Origin: Roseiconus nitratireducens
GTDB lineage: Bacteria; Planctomycetota; Planctomycetia; Pirellulales; Pirellulaceae
Reading direction: 5' to 3'
Assembly (NCBI RefSeq): GCF_008629675.1
Contig: NZ_VWOX01000004.1
Location: forward strand, 584,594 to 648,593
DNA length: 64,000 nucleotides
Shown here: piece by piece, positions 42,765 to 52,700 of the stretch
Layout: each line of letters starts with the position of its first letter
How positions within the stretch are numbered: position 1 is the stretch's first letter
Made by a program: the position numbers and the translations under genes
The notes under the pieces: model-generated
Told to the model about the DNA's origin: nothing
Database searches by the model: none
Seen by the model: only the letters and a program-made list of their open reading frames with translations

Positions 42765-44423
42765 ATGGCGAAGATTGCGATCATCAATCCGGCATTCGAA
42801 GTCTCATACTGGGGTTTGGAATACGCCCAGCGGCTGATGGGCTTCAAGGCAAACATGCCCGTTGCCAGCCTGCCCCTGCTGGCCGCTTTAACGCCGGCCG
42901 AACACGAAGTCGTCCTGATCGACGAGAACGTCCAACCAATCGATTTTGATTCCCTGTCAGACTGCGACATCATCGGCGTGACCGGGATGAGTGTCCAACG
43001 GTTCCGGATGGAGGAAATCCTTTCGGAACTAAAGTCTCGCGACCTGTTTGTCATCGCTGGCGGGCCTTGGGTCACGGTCGAAGAAGACTACTTCGGCGAT
43101 CTGGTCGACGTCACGTTTGTGGGCGAAGCCGAGCAGACCTGGCCGCTGTTCCTGCAGCAATGGGCAACCGGCACGCACCAGACGCGATACGAACAGTCAG
43201 AAAAGACCGACATGTCGACGGTACCGACGCCACGTCATGACTTGCTCAAGAACAAGGACTACATGCTCGGCAGCTTGCAATTCTCTCGGGGATGTCCTTT
43301 CCAATGCGAGTTCTGTGACATCATCGTCACCTTCGGCCGCCGGCCCCGAATCAAGCAAGCCTCTCAGATCCTCGCCGAACTCGAATCACTTCGCGCCCAC
43401 GGTGTGGAAATCGGCTTCATCGTCGATGACAACTTGATCGGAAACAAGAAGGCGATCAAGCCGATCCTGGCCGAAGTCGCTCGCTGGCAGGAACAACACG
43501 GCTACCCAATGGTCTTCAGCACCGAGGCATCGCTGGATCTGTGCGAAGACGAAGAATTGATGGAGCTGATGGCCCGTTGCAACATTCAATCGGTCTTCAT
43601 CGGGATCGAGAGCCCGAATGAAGACTCGCTCAAGGAGACCCGCAAGTATCAAAACGTTCGCGAGAAGGGCGGAACGATCGTGCAGAAGGTTCGCCGCATC
43701 CAAGACTTTGGGCTGGAGGTCTGGTGCGGGCTGATTGTGGGATTCGACAACGACACGCCGGAGATCTTCCAGCGGCAGAAACAGTTTCTCAAAGACGCCC
43801 GGATCACGCACGCGATGATCGGGTTGCTACACGCGATCCCGAAAACACCGCTCCATGCACGACTGCTGCGTGAAGGACGCCTGGACACCTCCGACGAACA
43901 CCCGTTCGGAACCAACGTCATCCCAAGGCAAATGTCGCGTGAAGCGCTGCTCAACGGCTACCTGGAAACGATGCGTGAGTGCTACGAGCCCGAAGAGTAC
44001 TTCGACCGCTTGGATTCTTTGTTCCTGGACGACGGGTTTCAGTTTCGAATCTTCAAGACAGATTTCTTCCGGAAACACCGCTGGATGCGAATGAAGCATT
44101 TCAGCTTTTTCATGGTCGGATTCGTGGTGATGTATTGGCGGTTGATGCGTGGTGTTCCCGACGCAAAGCTGCGCCGTGTCTATCGACAACGCATTTGGGG
44201 CGCGATCAAGGCAAGGATCGCCACGCCATCGATCTTCTTCTTCTACACGATCAAGTGCGCGATGCATTACCACCACCACAAGATGACGCACGACATGATC
44301 GACGACCCCAGCAAATTCGTGTCGTCCTACGGCAAGGCGATGAGAACCGGCCCTGCACACCCGACACCGCGTCCGCCCAAACAACAAGTGGTGCCGCTTC
44401 CAACCGCAGCGTCGTCCAACTAA
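42765..44423 (+). CDS. B12-binding-domain-type radical SAM protein (DUF4070-like tail)
   Basis: A 552-residue cytoplasmic enzyme. Residues 1-140 have the Rossmann-like B12-binding layout, but the cobalamin motif DxHxxG is not evident, so cobalamin may not be bound. The radical SAM cluster is in 'RGCPFQCEFC' (Cys177, Cys181, Cys184, a CxxxCxxC site), then 'IGFIVDDNLIGNKKAI' and 'VFIGIESPNEDSLKETRKYQ'. The C-terminal part with 'IPKTPLHARLLREGRL' and helical 'YEPEEYFDRLDSLF' matches the DUF4070-type ending of hopanoid- or lipid-modifying radical SAM enzymes. Product unknown. The start is the ATG before 'KIAIINPAFE'; an upstream open frame overlaps the hairpin and has no domain. Confidence 0.83.
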   Translation: MAKIAIINPAFEVSYWGLEYAQRLMGFKANMPVASLPLLAALTPAEHEVVLIDENVQPIDFDSLSDCDIIGVTGMSVQRFRMEEILSELKSRDLFVIAGGPWVTVEEDYFGDLVDVTFVGEAEQTWPLFLQQWATGTHQTRYEQSEKTDMSTVPTPRHDLLKNKDYMLGSLQFSRGCPFQCEFCDIIVTFGRRPRIKQASQILAELESLRAHGVEIGFIVDDNLIGNKKAIKPILAEVARWQEQHGYPMVFSTEASLDLCEDEELMELMARCNIQSVFIGIESPNEDSLKETRKYQNVREKGGTIVQKVRRIQDFGLEVWCGLIVGFDNDTPEIFQRQKQFLKDARITHAMIGLLHAIPKTPLHARLLREGRLDTSDEHPFGTNVIPRQMSREALLNGYLETMRECYEPEEYFDRLDSLFLDDGFQFRIFKTDFFRKHRWMRMKHFSFFMVGFVVMYWRLMRGVPDAKLRRVYRQRIWGAIKARIATPSIFFFYTIKCAMHYHHHKMTHDMIDDPSKFVSSYGKAMRTGPAHPTPRPPKQQVVPLPTAASSN

Positions 44424-44482
44424 CGAACCGTCGTCCGTCCGAGCCTTCACCGCACCGCTTGGAGGTCATGCAGCATTGGTTC

Positions 44483-44540
44483 ACCCTCCCGCAAGCGGGA
44501 GGGTCGCGGAGGAGCTTGCGACGACGCGGGGAGGGCTGTC
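44483..44540 (+). repeat. CCCTCCC-type palindromic REP, copy 4
   Basis: Palindrome ACCCTCCCGC-AA-GCGGGAGGGT at 44483-44504 plus the conserved tail (CGCGGAGGAGC...GACGACGCGGGGAGGG). Confidence 0.75.
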
Positions 44541-44571
44541 CGGCCCGATTGATTTCAGTGGGTTCACGAAC

Positions 44572-44692
44572 ACACCCTCCCCAAAGGCTCGTGCCTCGCC
44601 TTTGACCCTCCCGGAGGGAGGGTGAATTTCAGAAAAGCATGCTTTTTCCTGGCTCGGAAAGCTGCACGACCTCCAAGCGGGAGGGTGAAGTT
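44572..44692 (+). repeat. Diverged REP-derived units next to copy 4
   Basis: ACCCTCC at 44574, ACCCTCCCGGAGGGAGGGT near 44604-44622 and GCGGGAGGGTGAAG at 44677-44690 are fragments or diverged copies of the same unit, forming a REP cluster at this convergent junction. Confidence 0.5.
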
Positions 44693-44798
44693 CTTTTGCG
44701 AGTGATTCCCTTTGCGTCGACATCAATGCCTTGAGGGTGAAGCGAATTGCCGACGTGACACTTTCCGCTGGGCATGCCACACATGCCAATGCCCCGCT

Positions 44799-45680
44799 TC
44801 AATTACGTCGGCGTCGCCTGCAGCACGGCACCAACGCCGCGATCGCAAGAAACACAGCCGCCCCCGGTTCCGGAACGGCCGTCACGAAATTGACGCCCGT
44901 GACCCGAATGTTGTCGATGGCCACGCCGTCAAAGCGTCCCAGTTGGTCCGCCACTCCGCCGATCGACCAACGGATGCCCAACGTTTGCCCGTCTTCGAGA
45001 GGATCGATGGTGGGTCCGCCGATGAACACGCTGGCCGGAAGGAACAAGTCATTGAACTGTTCGGTTCGCGTCCATTCCGGGTTTGCACTGGCGGCCAGGT
45101 CGGTCGTGAATCCCGGAATGCCATCGATCGAGTCGTTGAATTCAATGGTAGCCGACTCTCCGAGCGCCTCCGGATCGACGTACAGGTTTTCATCGCTGCC
45201 GTTGAAAACCCACAGGTCATAGTCCACGTAGACGGCATCAAAAACGACTCCGGTCTGATTGCGAATCCGCAAGATCGGATCCACGCCGGCCAGCTCGGTG
45301 GGGCTGCCGCCGCTGACGATCCCGGCCTGAATCCCCATGGCGACATTGCCGCCTCCGGTGTCGACGGCGTACAGGCCCGGAGCGGGCATCGCACCGGAAA
45401 CCGTCCCGCCGGCAAACAGCCCGGACGTGCTGGACTCGCCAAAGTCACTGAACTGGCTTCCGCCGACGTCAAAGAACTCGATCGACCAGTCGTTGGAATC
45501 CAATGTCCCAGCGCCACCGCCGGGTTGCAGCCCGCCGCCGTTGAAACCTTGAAAGTCAATCAACACCGGCTGATTGGCCACGCCGATCACCAGTTCGGCC
45601 CGCACACCATTCCCACCCAAGACCACCACCAAAGCGGCTGCCAAAAAGGGCATCGCCAAACGATTCCGGATCGACATCAT
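44799..45680 (-). CDS. PEP-CTERM-anchored surface protein
   Basis: A 293-residue secreted protein of unknown function. It has a signal peptide (MMSIRNRLAMPFLAAALVVV...'GVRA'). The mature part is a beta-rich domain with low complexity: 'LIDFQGFNGGGLQPGG', 'GGGNVAMGIQAGI', 'DGVAIDNIRVTGVNF', typical of choice-of-anchor-type PEP-CTERM proteins. The C-terminus 'VPEPGAAVFLAIAALVP' then CCRRRRR is a PEP-CTERM sorting signal: V-PEP, hydrophobic helix, Arg cluster. Processing would need an exosortase elsewhere. The Cys-Cys pair before the Arg cluster is worth noting. The start ATG at 45680 is followed by a second Met. Confidence 0.85.
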   Translation of the reverse strand: MMSIRNRLAMPFLAAALVVVLGGNGVRAELVIGVANQPVLIDFQGFNGGGLQPGGGAGTLDSNDWSIEFFDVGGSQFSDFGESSTSGLFAGGTVSGAMPAPGLYAVDTGGGNVAMGIQAGIVSGGSPTELAGVDPILRIRNQTGVVFDAVYVDYDLWVFNGSDENLYVDPEALGESATIEFNDSIDGIPGFTTDLAASANPEWTRTEQFNDLFLPASVFIGGPTIDPLEDGQTLGIRWSIGGVADQLGRFDGVAIDNIRVTGVNFVTAVPEPGAAVFLAIAALVPCCRRRRRN

Positions 45681-45781
45681 GTTGCCAAACTCCCAGGTCA
45701 ATGAAGTGGCCCCAGTGTACACCAAGTTTCCAGGAGGGAGTGCATTTTCGGAGGCTGCGCCGTTCCGTCACAGATCGCGCC

Positions 45782-45897
45782 GTAAGGCATGCTGTGCATG
45801 CCGGACTCCGATCGTCATCACGAATTCCACTGTGTCATGCACAGCATGACCTACGATATTGCCTTGACACGAATTGGTAGGGCATGCTGTGCATACC
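45782..45897. repeat. REP triplet upstream of RAYT gene
   Basis: Three copies of a 21-bp unit around the core GGCATGCTGTGCAT: 45782-45802 (direct), 45834-45854 (inverted, GTCATGCACAGCATGACC...) and 45877-45897 (direct). The last two form an inverted pair. These are the probable cognate REPs of the adjacent transposase. Confidence 0.8.
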
Positions 45898-45921
45898 ATC
45901 GCGATCGGCTAGGATCATTTC

Positions 45922-46497
45922 ATGCCGGACTACCGCAGAGCGTCCGTGCCCGGGGGCACGTATTTTTTTACCGTCGTGACGTACCAACGTCACAAATTGT
46001 TCTGCCAGCCCAGAGCAATCGCATTGCTCGGCAGCATGTTTCGTCGATTCGTGCTGCGGTGGCCGATGCGCGTCGACGCACTGATCTTGCTTCCCGATCA
46101 CTTTCACACGATCTGGACCTTGCCGCCGGCGGATTGCGCGTACTCAATGCGCCTCGGCTGGGTCAAGAAAGAGTTCACCAAGCATTGGCTCGCAACCGGC
46201 GGTGATGAAACAAGGGTCACCTCAGGCATAACGCGCGAGCGCCGCCGAGGAATCTGGCAGCCAAGGTTTTGGGAACACACGATCCAAGACGAAGACGATT
46301 TCCAGCACCATTTCGACTACATCCATTGGAACCCCGTCAAACACGGCTACGTGCAATGCCCAAAGGATTGGCCCCATTCCAGTTTTCACCGCTGGGTCAA
46401 GAAAGGCGTCTACCCAGAGCATTGGGGTTGTTACACGCGAGGCGCCGCCAGATCTCCGCTCGACCCCAGCGCAATCAAAGAAGCAGGCGAACCGTAG
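45922..46497 (+). CDS. REP-associated tyrosine transposase (RAYT, Y1_Tnp family)
   Basis: A 191-residue HUH-type single-strand transposase domesticated with REP palindromes. 'GGTYFFTVVTYQR' opens the Y1_Tnp fold, 'LLPDHFHTIWTLP' supplies the HUH-like HFH metal motif at about residues 58-60, and 'YIHWNPVKHGY' carries the catalytic Tyr. The tail 'PHSSFHRWVKKGVYPEHWG' is diagnostic for RAYTs. These proteins bind and nick their REP hairpins in ssDNA and are thought to disperse them. Palindromic repeats lie on both sides (45782-45897, 46494-46653). AGGA at 45911-45914 supports the start. Its own TAG stop (46495-46497) lies within a REP unit. Confidence 0.92.
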   Translation: MPDYRRASVPGGTYFFTVVTYQRHKLFCQPRAIALLGSMFRRFVLRWPMRVDALILLPDHFHTIWTLPPADCAYSMRLGWVKKEFTKHWLATGGDETRVTSGITRERRRGIWQPRFWEHTIQDEDDFQHHFDYIHWNPVKHGYVQCPKDWPHSSFHRWVKKGVYPEHWGCYTRGAARSPLDPSAIKEAGEP

Positions 46498-46653
46498 GGC
46501 ATGCGATGCCGTCCATCCCCGAGCTCTCCGCAGGCCGACCATCTCCGGCCGTAGGGCATGCTGTGCATACCAGGAACAGGCACGAAGCAAATCTTCGGGC
46601 TCGACCCACGTCGACACGGCTAACGGGGTTCTGTCATGCACAGCATGACCTAC
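46494..46653. repeat. REP triplet downstream of RAYT gene
   Basis: Units at 46494-46510 (truncated, begins with the RAYT stop codon), 46551-46571 (identical to the unit at 45877-45897) and 46633-46653 (inverted). The second and third form an inverted pair like that on the upstream side. Confidence 0.8.
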
Positions 46654-46710
46654 TTAACTCGCATCAGAAGCAGTTGCGAGCGAACGAGCAAAGCGTCAGG
46701 CAGAGCCGAC

Positions 46711-49700
46711 CTACTTGGGTGGTCCCGTGTAGATTCGTTGCCCCAACAGATTCTTGATGAATTGGGAAGCCTTTCCAACGGCATACCCGTAGTCTAGTTC
46801 AAGGGCTGGTGGCTTTAGATCCTTTGCAAGCACTTGGTACTCGACCCCGCTATTGTAAGGTTTTGCGTGCGCCCCTCCCTTTGTACCACTAAACAGATGG
46901 GAAATCCTATTCCTGCCTCCGATCATCACCCATGACGGAGACTTTAGTGACGAATATCCAAATTGAGTGACTGTTACCGTTCCCGAAGCTGGGACCTTCG
47001 GTACGAACAAACCGCCTAAGAGAATACCGCTCCCCGTTGATAGTGCTATTGCTTCAATGTCGAATTCTTGAATCTCGCCAGTCGCATAATCGAAGATCTG
47101 AACCCCTAGTTCGCTTCCTCCACCTGCCGTGCCTCCAACCGCCGCTCCGCCAGCGAGTCCACCACCCGCAGCTGCGGAGATAGCGGGGCCTGCCAATCCA
47201 ACGATGGCTCCCGCAAGTGCACCCCGCTTGGCGCCTCCCCAGACGGCATTGGAAAATGCCTTTACTGAAGGCGAAGACACGTTGCCATGAATCACATCCA
47301 TGAACACGCGTGTGTCAGACGTCAGATAGAGACCTCCTGAAAACGCTCCTCCAAAGACAGCACCCACAGTCGTCGCAATCGAAACAGAAACAACTACGGA
47401 TGAGAGACTTACGTTTCCAGACGGATCGATCAGGTTTGTCGGACTGTTGTGCGCATATGCGAACTTATGGAGCGTGAGTGGGTCGTTCAGCACTCCCTCA
47501 AAGCTATCCCTTGACACAAAACGCCCCAAGCTCGGGCTCACATACCTTGCACGCAAATAATCCAACCCCAGAACCAAGTCCCGCTGCTCACCCGCAAACA
47601 GATACACATTCCCCGACGATCCCACCTGCCCAATCGTCTGGCCGAACGCATCGTAGATGTAGCTGTCGGTGACAATGCCACTACCGTTGGTCAGCGCTCT
47701 TGTGCTGCCCAAGCCATCGACATGGTAGAACGACTTGCCGGTTTCGCCGTGGCGGTTCTGGGAGATCAGGTCGAGGCCGTGGACGTAGGAGACTTTGAGG
47801 ATGCCGCCCGGCGTGTATTCCTCCAGCACCTGTGAGTACGGCCGATTGGCGTCGATCAGGAATTGGGTGATGACCGGCGTGCCTTCGGGATCGAGCGTCT
47901 TGGAAACTCGGATACCATCGACGTCGTATTCGTAGGCGACATCGTTCGTCCCGTCAGCGTTCGTGTCGGCGGCGATCAGACGGTTTTCAAAATCCCACTC
48001 GTAGCGCACCTGATCGACACCGTCGACGGCTTTTCTGAGCGTGTTGCCGTTGTCGTCGTACTCATACGTCGTCACCATGCTGTCGAGTGTTTCTTCGAGC
48101 AAGCGATCATTGTCGTCGTATAGATACGTCGTCGCACCTTCGCCGGAATCATCTCGCTCCAAACGGTTTCCGACGTCGTCGTAGACGTAATCAATCGTTC
48201 GACTGGGGGTGTTGCCGGCGCCGGGGTCATAAATGTCTTCGCTGAGCAGACGGTAGAGTTCGTCGTAGTCGTATTCCACGCGTCGTCCGTCATGTTCAGT
48301 GACCGCGATCCGGTTTCCGACTTTGTCAAGGTCATATTCGAAGCTTGCAAACACCTCATCCGTCGTGGTGTTTTTGTGCTCGATCATGGTCAAACGACTC
48401 TGAGCATCGTACGAGCGGAATTCGGCTGTGCCGTTGGGCAAGTGCATCTCGGTCGGACGGCCCGCGGCGTCGTAGACATAGGTAGTCGTCAGCCCCTCGG
48501 GGTCGGTCACCGTTTCGGTCCGGCCGAGCGCGTCGAAGGTGTAGCTGGTCGTTCGCGGGTCGTTCGAACCGATCGCCGTGGTCAGCGATGTCCGGTTGCC
48601 CGTCGCATCGTAGGTGTAACTGATTTCAGCCCCATCGGGGTCGGTTCGTGAAACAAGTCGATCTCGCTCGTCGTATTCCCACTCGGTTGTTCCGCGGCCA
48701 TCGGTGGCCGTTTCTCGCAACCCCGTCACCGTGTAGGTGAACGTTGTCGCGCTGCCGTCGGGGAAATTCTTGGCCGTCAGACGATCGCGAACATCATAGT
48801 CGAATGAGATCGACTTGCCGTTGAAGTCGGTGGTCTCAATCACTCGAGCAGCGGCATCAAATTCGGTTTCACTTCGCTGTCCCATTGGCAAGACCGTTGC
48901 CGTGCGTCGGCCCAACCCGTCGTACTCGAACGTCGTGCTGTGATCGTTGGCATCCGTCTGGGTGACCAGATTGCCCAGTTCGTTGTAGGCGTACTCGGTT
49001 CGAAGTGCTTTCAGCTCTTGCGTGGCCGGATCGGTCACGTACTGAATCACGGCCGTCAAACGGCTGGCATCGTCATATTCGTATTCCGTGACATTCCCGT
49101 TGGCGTCTGTCCGCGATGCCAATCGCTTGCTGGAATCAAACGAGCTCCGATTGCGTGCGTTGTCTGAATCATCGCTCGGGGTGTCGTCCGGCAGAATGGT
49201 TTCTGACAGGAGCCCACCGGCGGTGTAAACAAACTTCGTCACGTTCCCGAGCGGATCGATACTCGCGGTTCGGCGGCCCGCTGAATCAAATCGGTCAATG
49301 ATCCGAGGGTTGTCACTGTCGTCGCCAGGTGTGTCGTCGGGAAGGATCGTCTGAGTGACATTGCCCGCGGCGTTATAGACAAACTGAGTCCGATTGCCGA
49401 GTTCGTCGATTTCGGCGACCGTTCGCCCCGCGCGGTCATACACCGATTCGGTGAACGGATTGTCCGACGGGTCCAAATCGTCCGGGTCCGCCGCGGTGAT
49501 GGCGGGGAAGATCGTCTTGGTTTGGCGGCCGGCGGAGTCGTACTCGAAACGCGTCACCCGTCCCGCCTCGTCGATCTGAGCAATGACTTGACCGGCGGCA
49601 TCGTATTGGGTCTTGGTGCGAGGATTGTCGGCGTCCGTTCCCGGGGTGTCGTCCGGGTAGATCGTTTCCGTCAATTGGCCGCGATCGTCGTACAAGAACT

Positions 49701-52700
49701 TCGTGATGCGTCCGAGGGCGTCAATTGACTGGACGGGATTACCAACTGCATCGAAAACCGTCCCACTTCGCGTCAGGATCACACCGTTCTGCTTGACCGT
49801 CGTCGATGTCACGCGGCCGTCGCGGTCATACTCGTTTTCCGTCACCACGGTGCTGGGACCGCTGGAAGTGGTGTAGCTGACCGTCTCCGTCAGCTGATTC
49901 CCGTTTTCATCGTAAGTGAAACTTCTCACCGCTCCGGTCGCGTCTTCCTGGCGCGTCACGCGGCCGGCGCCGTCGTATTGGAACAGGGTGACGTTGCTGC
50001 CGACCACCAGCCGCGTCGGGTTGCCGCTGCTGTCGTAATTGAACTCGGTTCGTAATCCGTCAGCGTCCGTGGTTGCGAGCAGATTTCCGTTGGAATCGTA
50101 AGAGTTGGAGGTCGTGTTTCCATTAGCGTCGGTGGTGCTTACCACATCTCCGAAAGAGTTGTACGTGTACCGGGTGGTGTTCCCTTTCGGATCGGTTTCG
50201 AGCAACACATTGCCGCGACTGTCATACTGATAGCTCGTCGTCAGCTCGGTGCCATCCTCGAGCACCTGCGTGACGGCCGTTTCAAGTGTCGGATCATTTG
50301 TGTCGCCGTACTGGTAATTCGTGACCAAGCCTTCGGCATCAATTTCCGTCACGACATTTCCGTAGGTGTCGTATTCGTAAGTCGTTTCGTTGCCCAACTG
50401 GTCGGCAACCGTTTGGATGAAGTTGTCCGGGTTGTAGTTGATCGCGATTTCCTGCCCGTCAGCATCGACCATTCGTGAAAGGCGTCCGTCGTCGTCGTAG
50501 ATGCTCTTCACGCCGACGCGGCCGAGCGGATCAATCACCTCTTCCAAGTAGTGCGGCCGATCGTTCCGGTACACCATCTCAGTCGTGTTGCCTTCGCGAT
50601 CGGTGACGCTGACCAGATCGCCCGCGGCGCTGTAGCCGTACTCGATGCGGTTCCCTTCGGGGTCGATCACCGCGGTGATCCTGCCCCGGCCGTCGCGTTC
50701 GAATTGGATTTCCGCTCCGGTAGAGCTGCGAATGCCGGTCTCTTCGAACATCAGTTTGTTGCCGTTCCGATCGCGGATCAGATCGGCGTCTCCCGTGTCA
50801 CCATTGATTTCATACACCAGCCCCTCCTTGGTCGTGAGCGTGTAGCCGCCTCCGAAGATCGAGTCGGACGGGTTGTAAGCCCAACCGCTTCCAAAGCCTA
50901 CAAACTCGCCGTCGATGTTCATCAGGTCCGCCCGCGGCACTTCCAAGCGACTGGTCACACCTTCGTCGGGCACGAACTTTGGACGCCAAATTCCTAAGTA
51001 CGCCCCGGCGATCCCCGGTGCGATCTCGGGCTCAAAAGTGAAGCCTTCACGGCCTCCACCAGGTGTTGTGACATAGACACGCGCGTTATAGAAGAATCGG
51101 TTGTAAATCCCAATGTCTTCCAACCCGGACTTCGGAACGCTCGTTCGCAAATCCGTGTCGTGGATATTGAGACGCCAGCCATAACCCAGGTCGCTTTGGT
51201 TGGCCGCGTCGAGCGTGTCATAGGTTCGGCTGACGACGATTGGAACGCCGGAGACCGGAACCGTCAGATCCGTGAACGACAGCGTGAAGTTTCCGAGCTT
51301 CAAATCCCCCGTCACGCTGACGGGCACCTGCACCTCCGCATCGTTGCCACCACTGTCGACCGCGTAGATCCGCAGCAAGTACTCGTCGTTTTGCAGCATG
51401 CTGGGGTCGAACGTTCCCAGTTCGCCGTCGGCAACGTTGCCCGTTCCTCGGAAGACTTCGACGAAGTCGCCGTCGCCGACCAGCGGAGCCACTTCGATGG
51501 TGTAGTAAGCCAGGTCGGGGTCATTGATCGTTCCCGTGACACTGATCGGCCCGGTGATCTGCTGATCGATGGTCGGCGACGTGATCTCGATCTCGGGGTC
51601 TCCGACGACACTCGGATCGGTGATCCGCAGCGTCGCCGCCTCGGTCGTCCGATTGCCCACCGAGTCCGTGGCGGTGGCGGAAACGACGAACGAACCGGCG
51701 GTATCCCCGGGCAGTGTCGCCCGGCCGCGTGAATCCAGCACCAATACTTCGCCGTTGACCGTCGCCGTCACCGAGGCCACGCGGATGTCGTCGACCGCGG
51801 TCACAATCACGGTGACATCGCTGCCGATTTCGGCCGGATTGTCGCTAAAGCTGACTTGAACCTGCGGGGCCTGGCTGTCTTCGCGGACGACCAGATCGTA
51901 TCGCAACCGAACCAGACCGAAAGCATCACCCGCCGTCAGCGACACCGGATGGGTCCCCACGTCGTCGGTGCCGACGTCCCACGTCACCCGACCGTTGGCG
52001 TCGATCATCATTCCCGCGGGACCTTCTTCGATCACATAGGTCAGGCGATCTCCGTCGGGATCGCTGGCCGGGAAGTTCATCCGGTAGGTTTCGCCCGGCA
52101 GCGCGGAGTACACCGGCGGTCCAGTGATGATGGGCAACCGGTTGGCCGCACGGACATCGATCTTGAAGGTTTGCCGCGCCTTGGCACCTTCGGCGTCGAT
52201 CGCGACCACGGTGATTGTGTTCTCACCAGTCTGCGTCCCGGCCGGCGTCCAAGTCAACAGGCCCGTGTTCGCATTCAGCTGGACTCCGTCCGGCACGTCA
52301 CCCTCCAACGCGAACGAATCCAGACTGTTTTCCGGATCGATCGCGGTCACGAGGTAAGCCAAGGCCACGTCAACCTGGGCGACGGTCGGAGGCGTCGAAG
52401 TGATGGTCGGTGCAATGTTCTCCGGAGCGACGTCCACCACAATTTCAAACGACTGTTTTGCGGATCCGCCCTGCGCATCGAAGACTTCCACGGACACCGG
52501 ATGCGATCCGATCTGGGACTCGCCCGGACGCCACGTGATCACGCCGGTGGTATCGTCCAATTTGATCCCTTCGGGGCCGTCCAACAGTCGAATCCCCAGC
52601 GGATCACCGTCGGGATCCTCCGCGCCGATGCCGTAGCCATAGACGCGATCTACGTAGGCCTGTGTCGGGGGCGTGGTGACAAATGCCGGTGACGAATTCA

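Larger units (their letters stand above)
44424..44798. other. Convergent intergenic region with REP cluster
   Basis: About 375 bp between the ends of the radical SAM and PEP-CTERM genes. It contains at least three CCCTCCC-type REP-derived units. No coding region supported. Confidence 0.6.

Noticed and set aside
46498..46710. Immunity gene for the RHS tip
   Set aside because: Only REP units and a 213-bp spacer lie downstream of the giant gene before the oppositely oriented RAYT; no open frame of suitable size on the minus strand.
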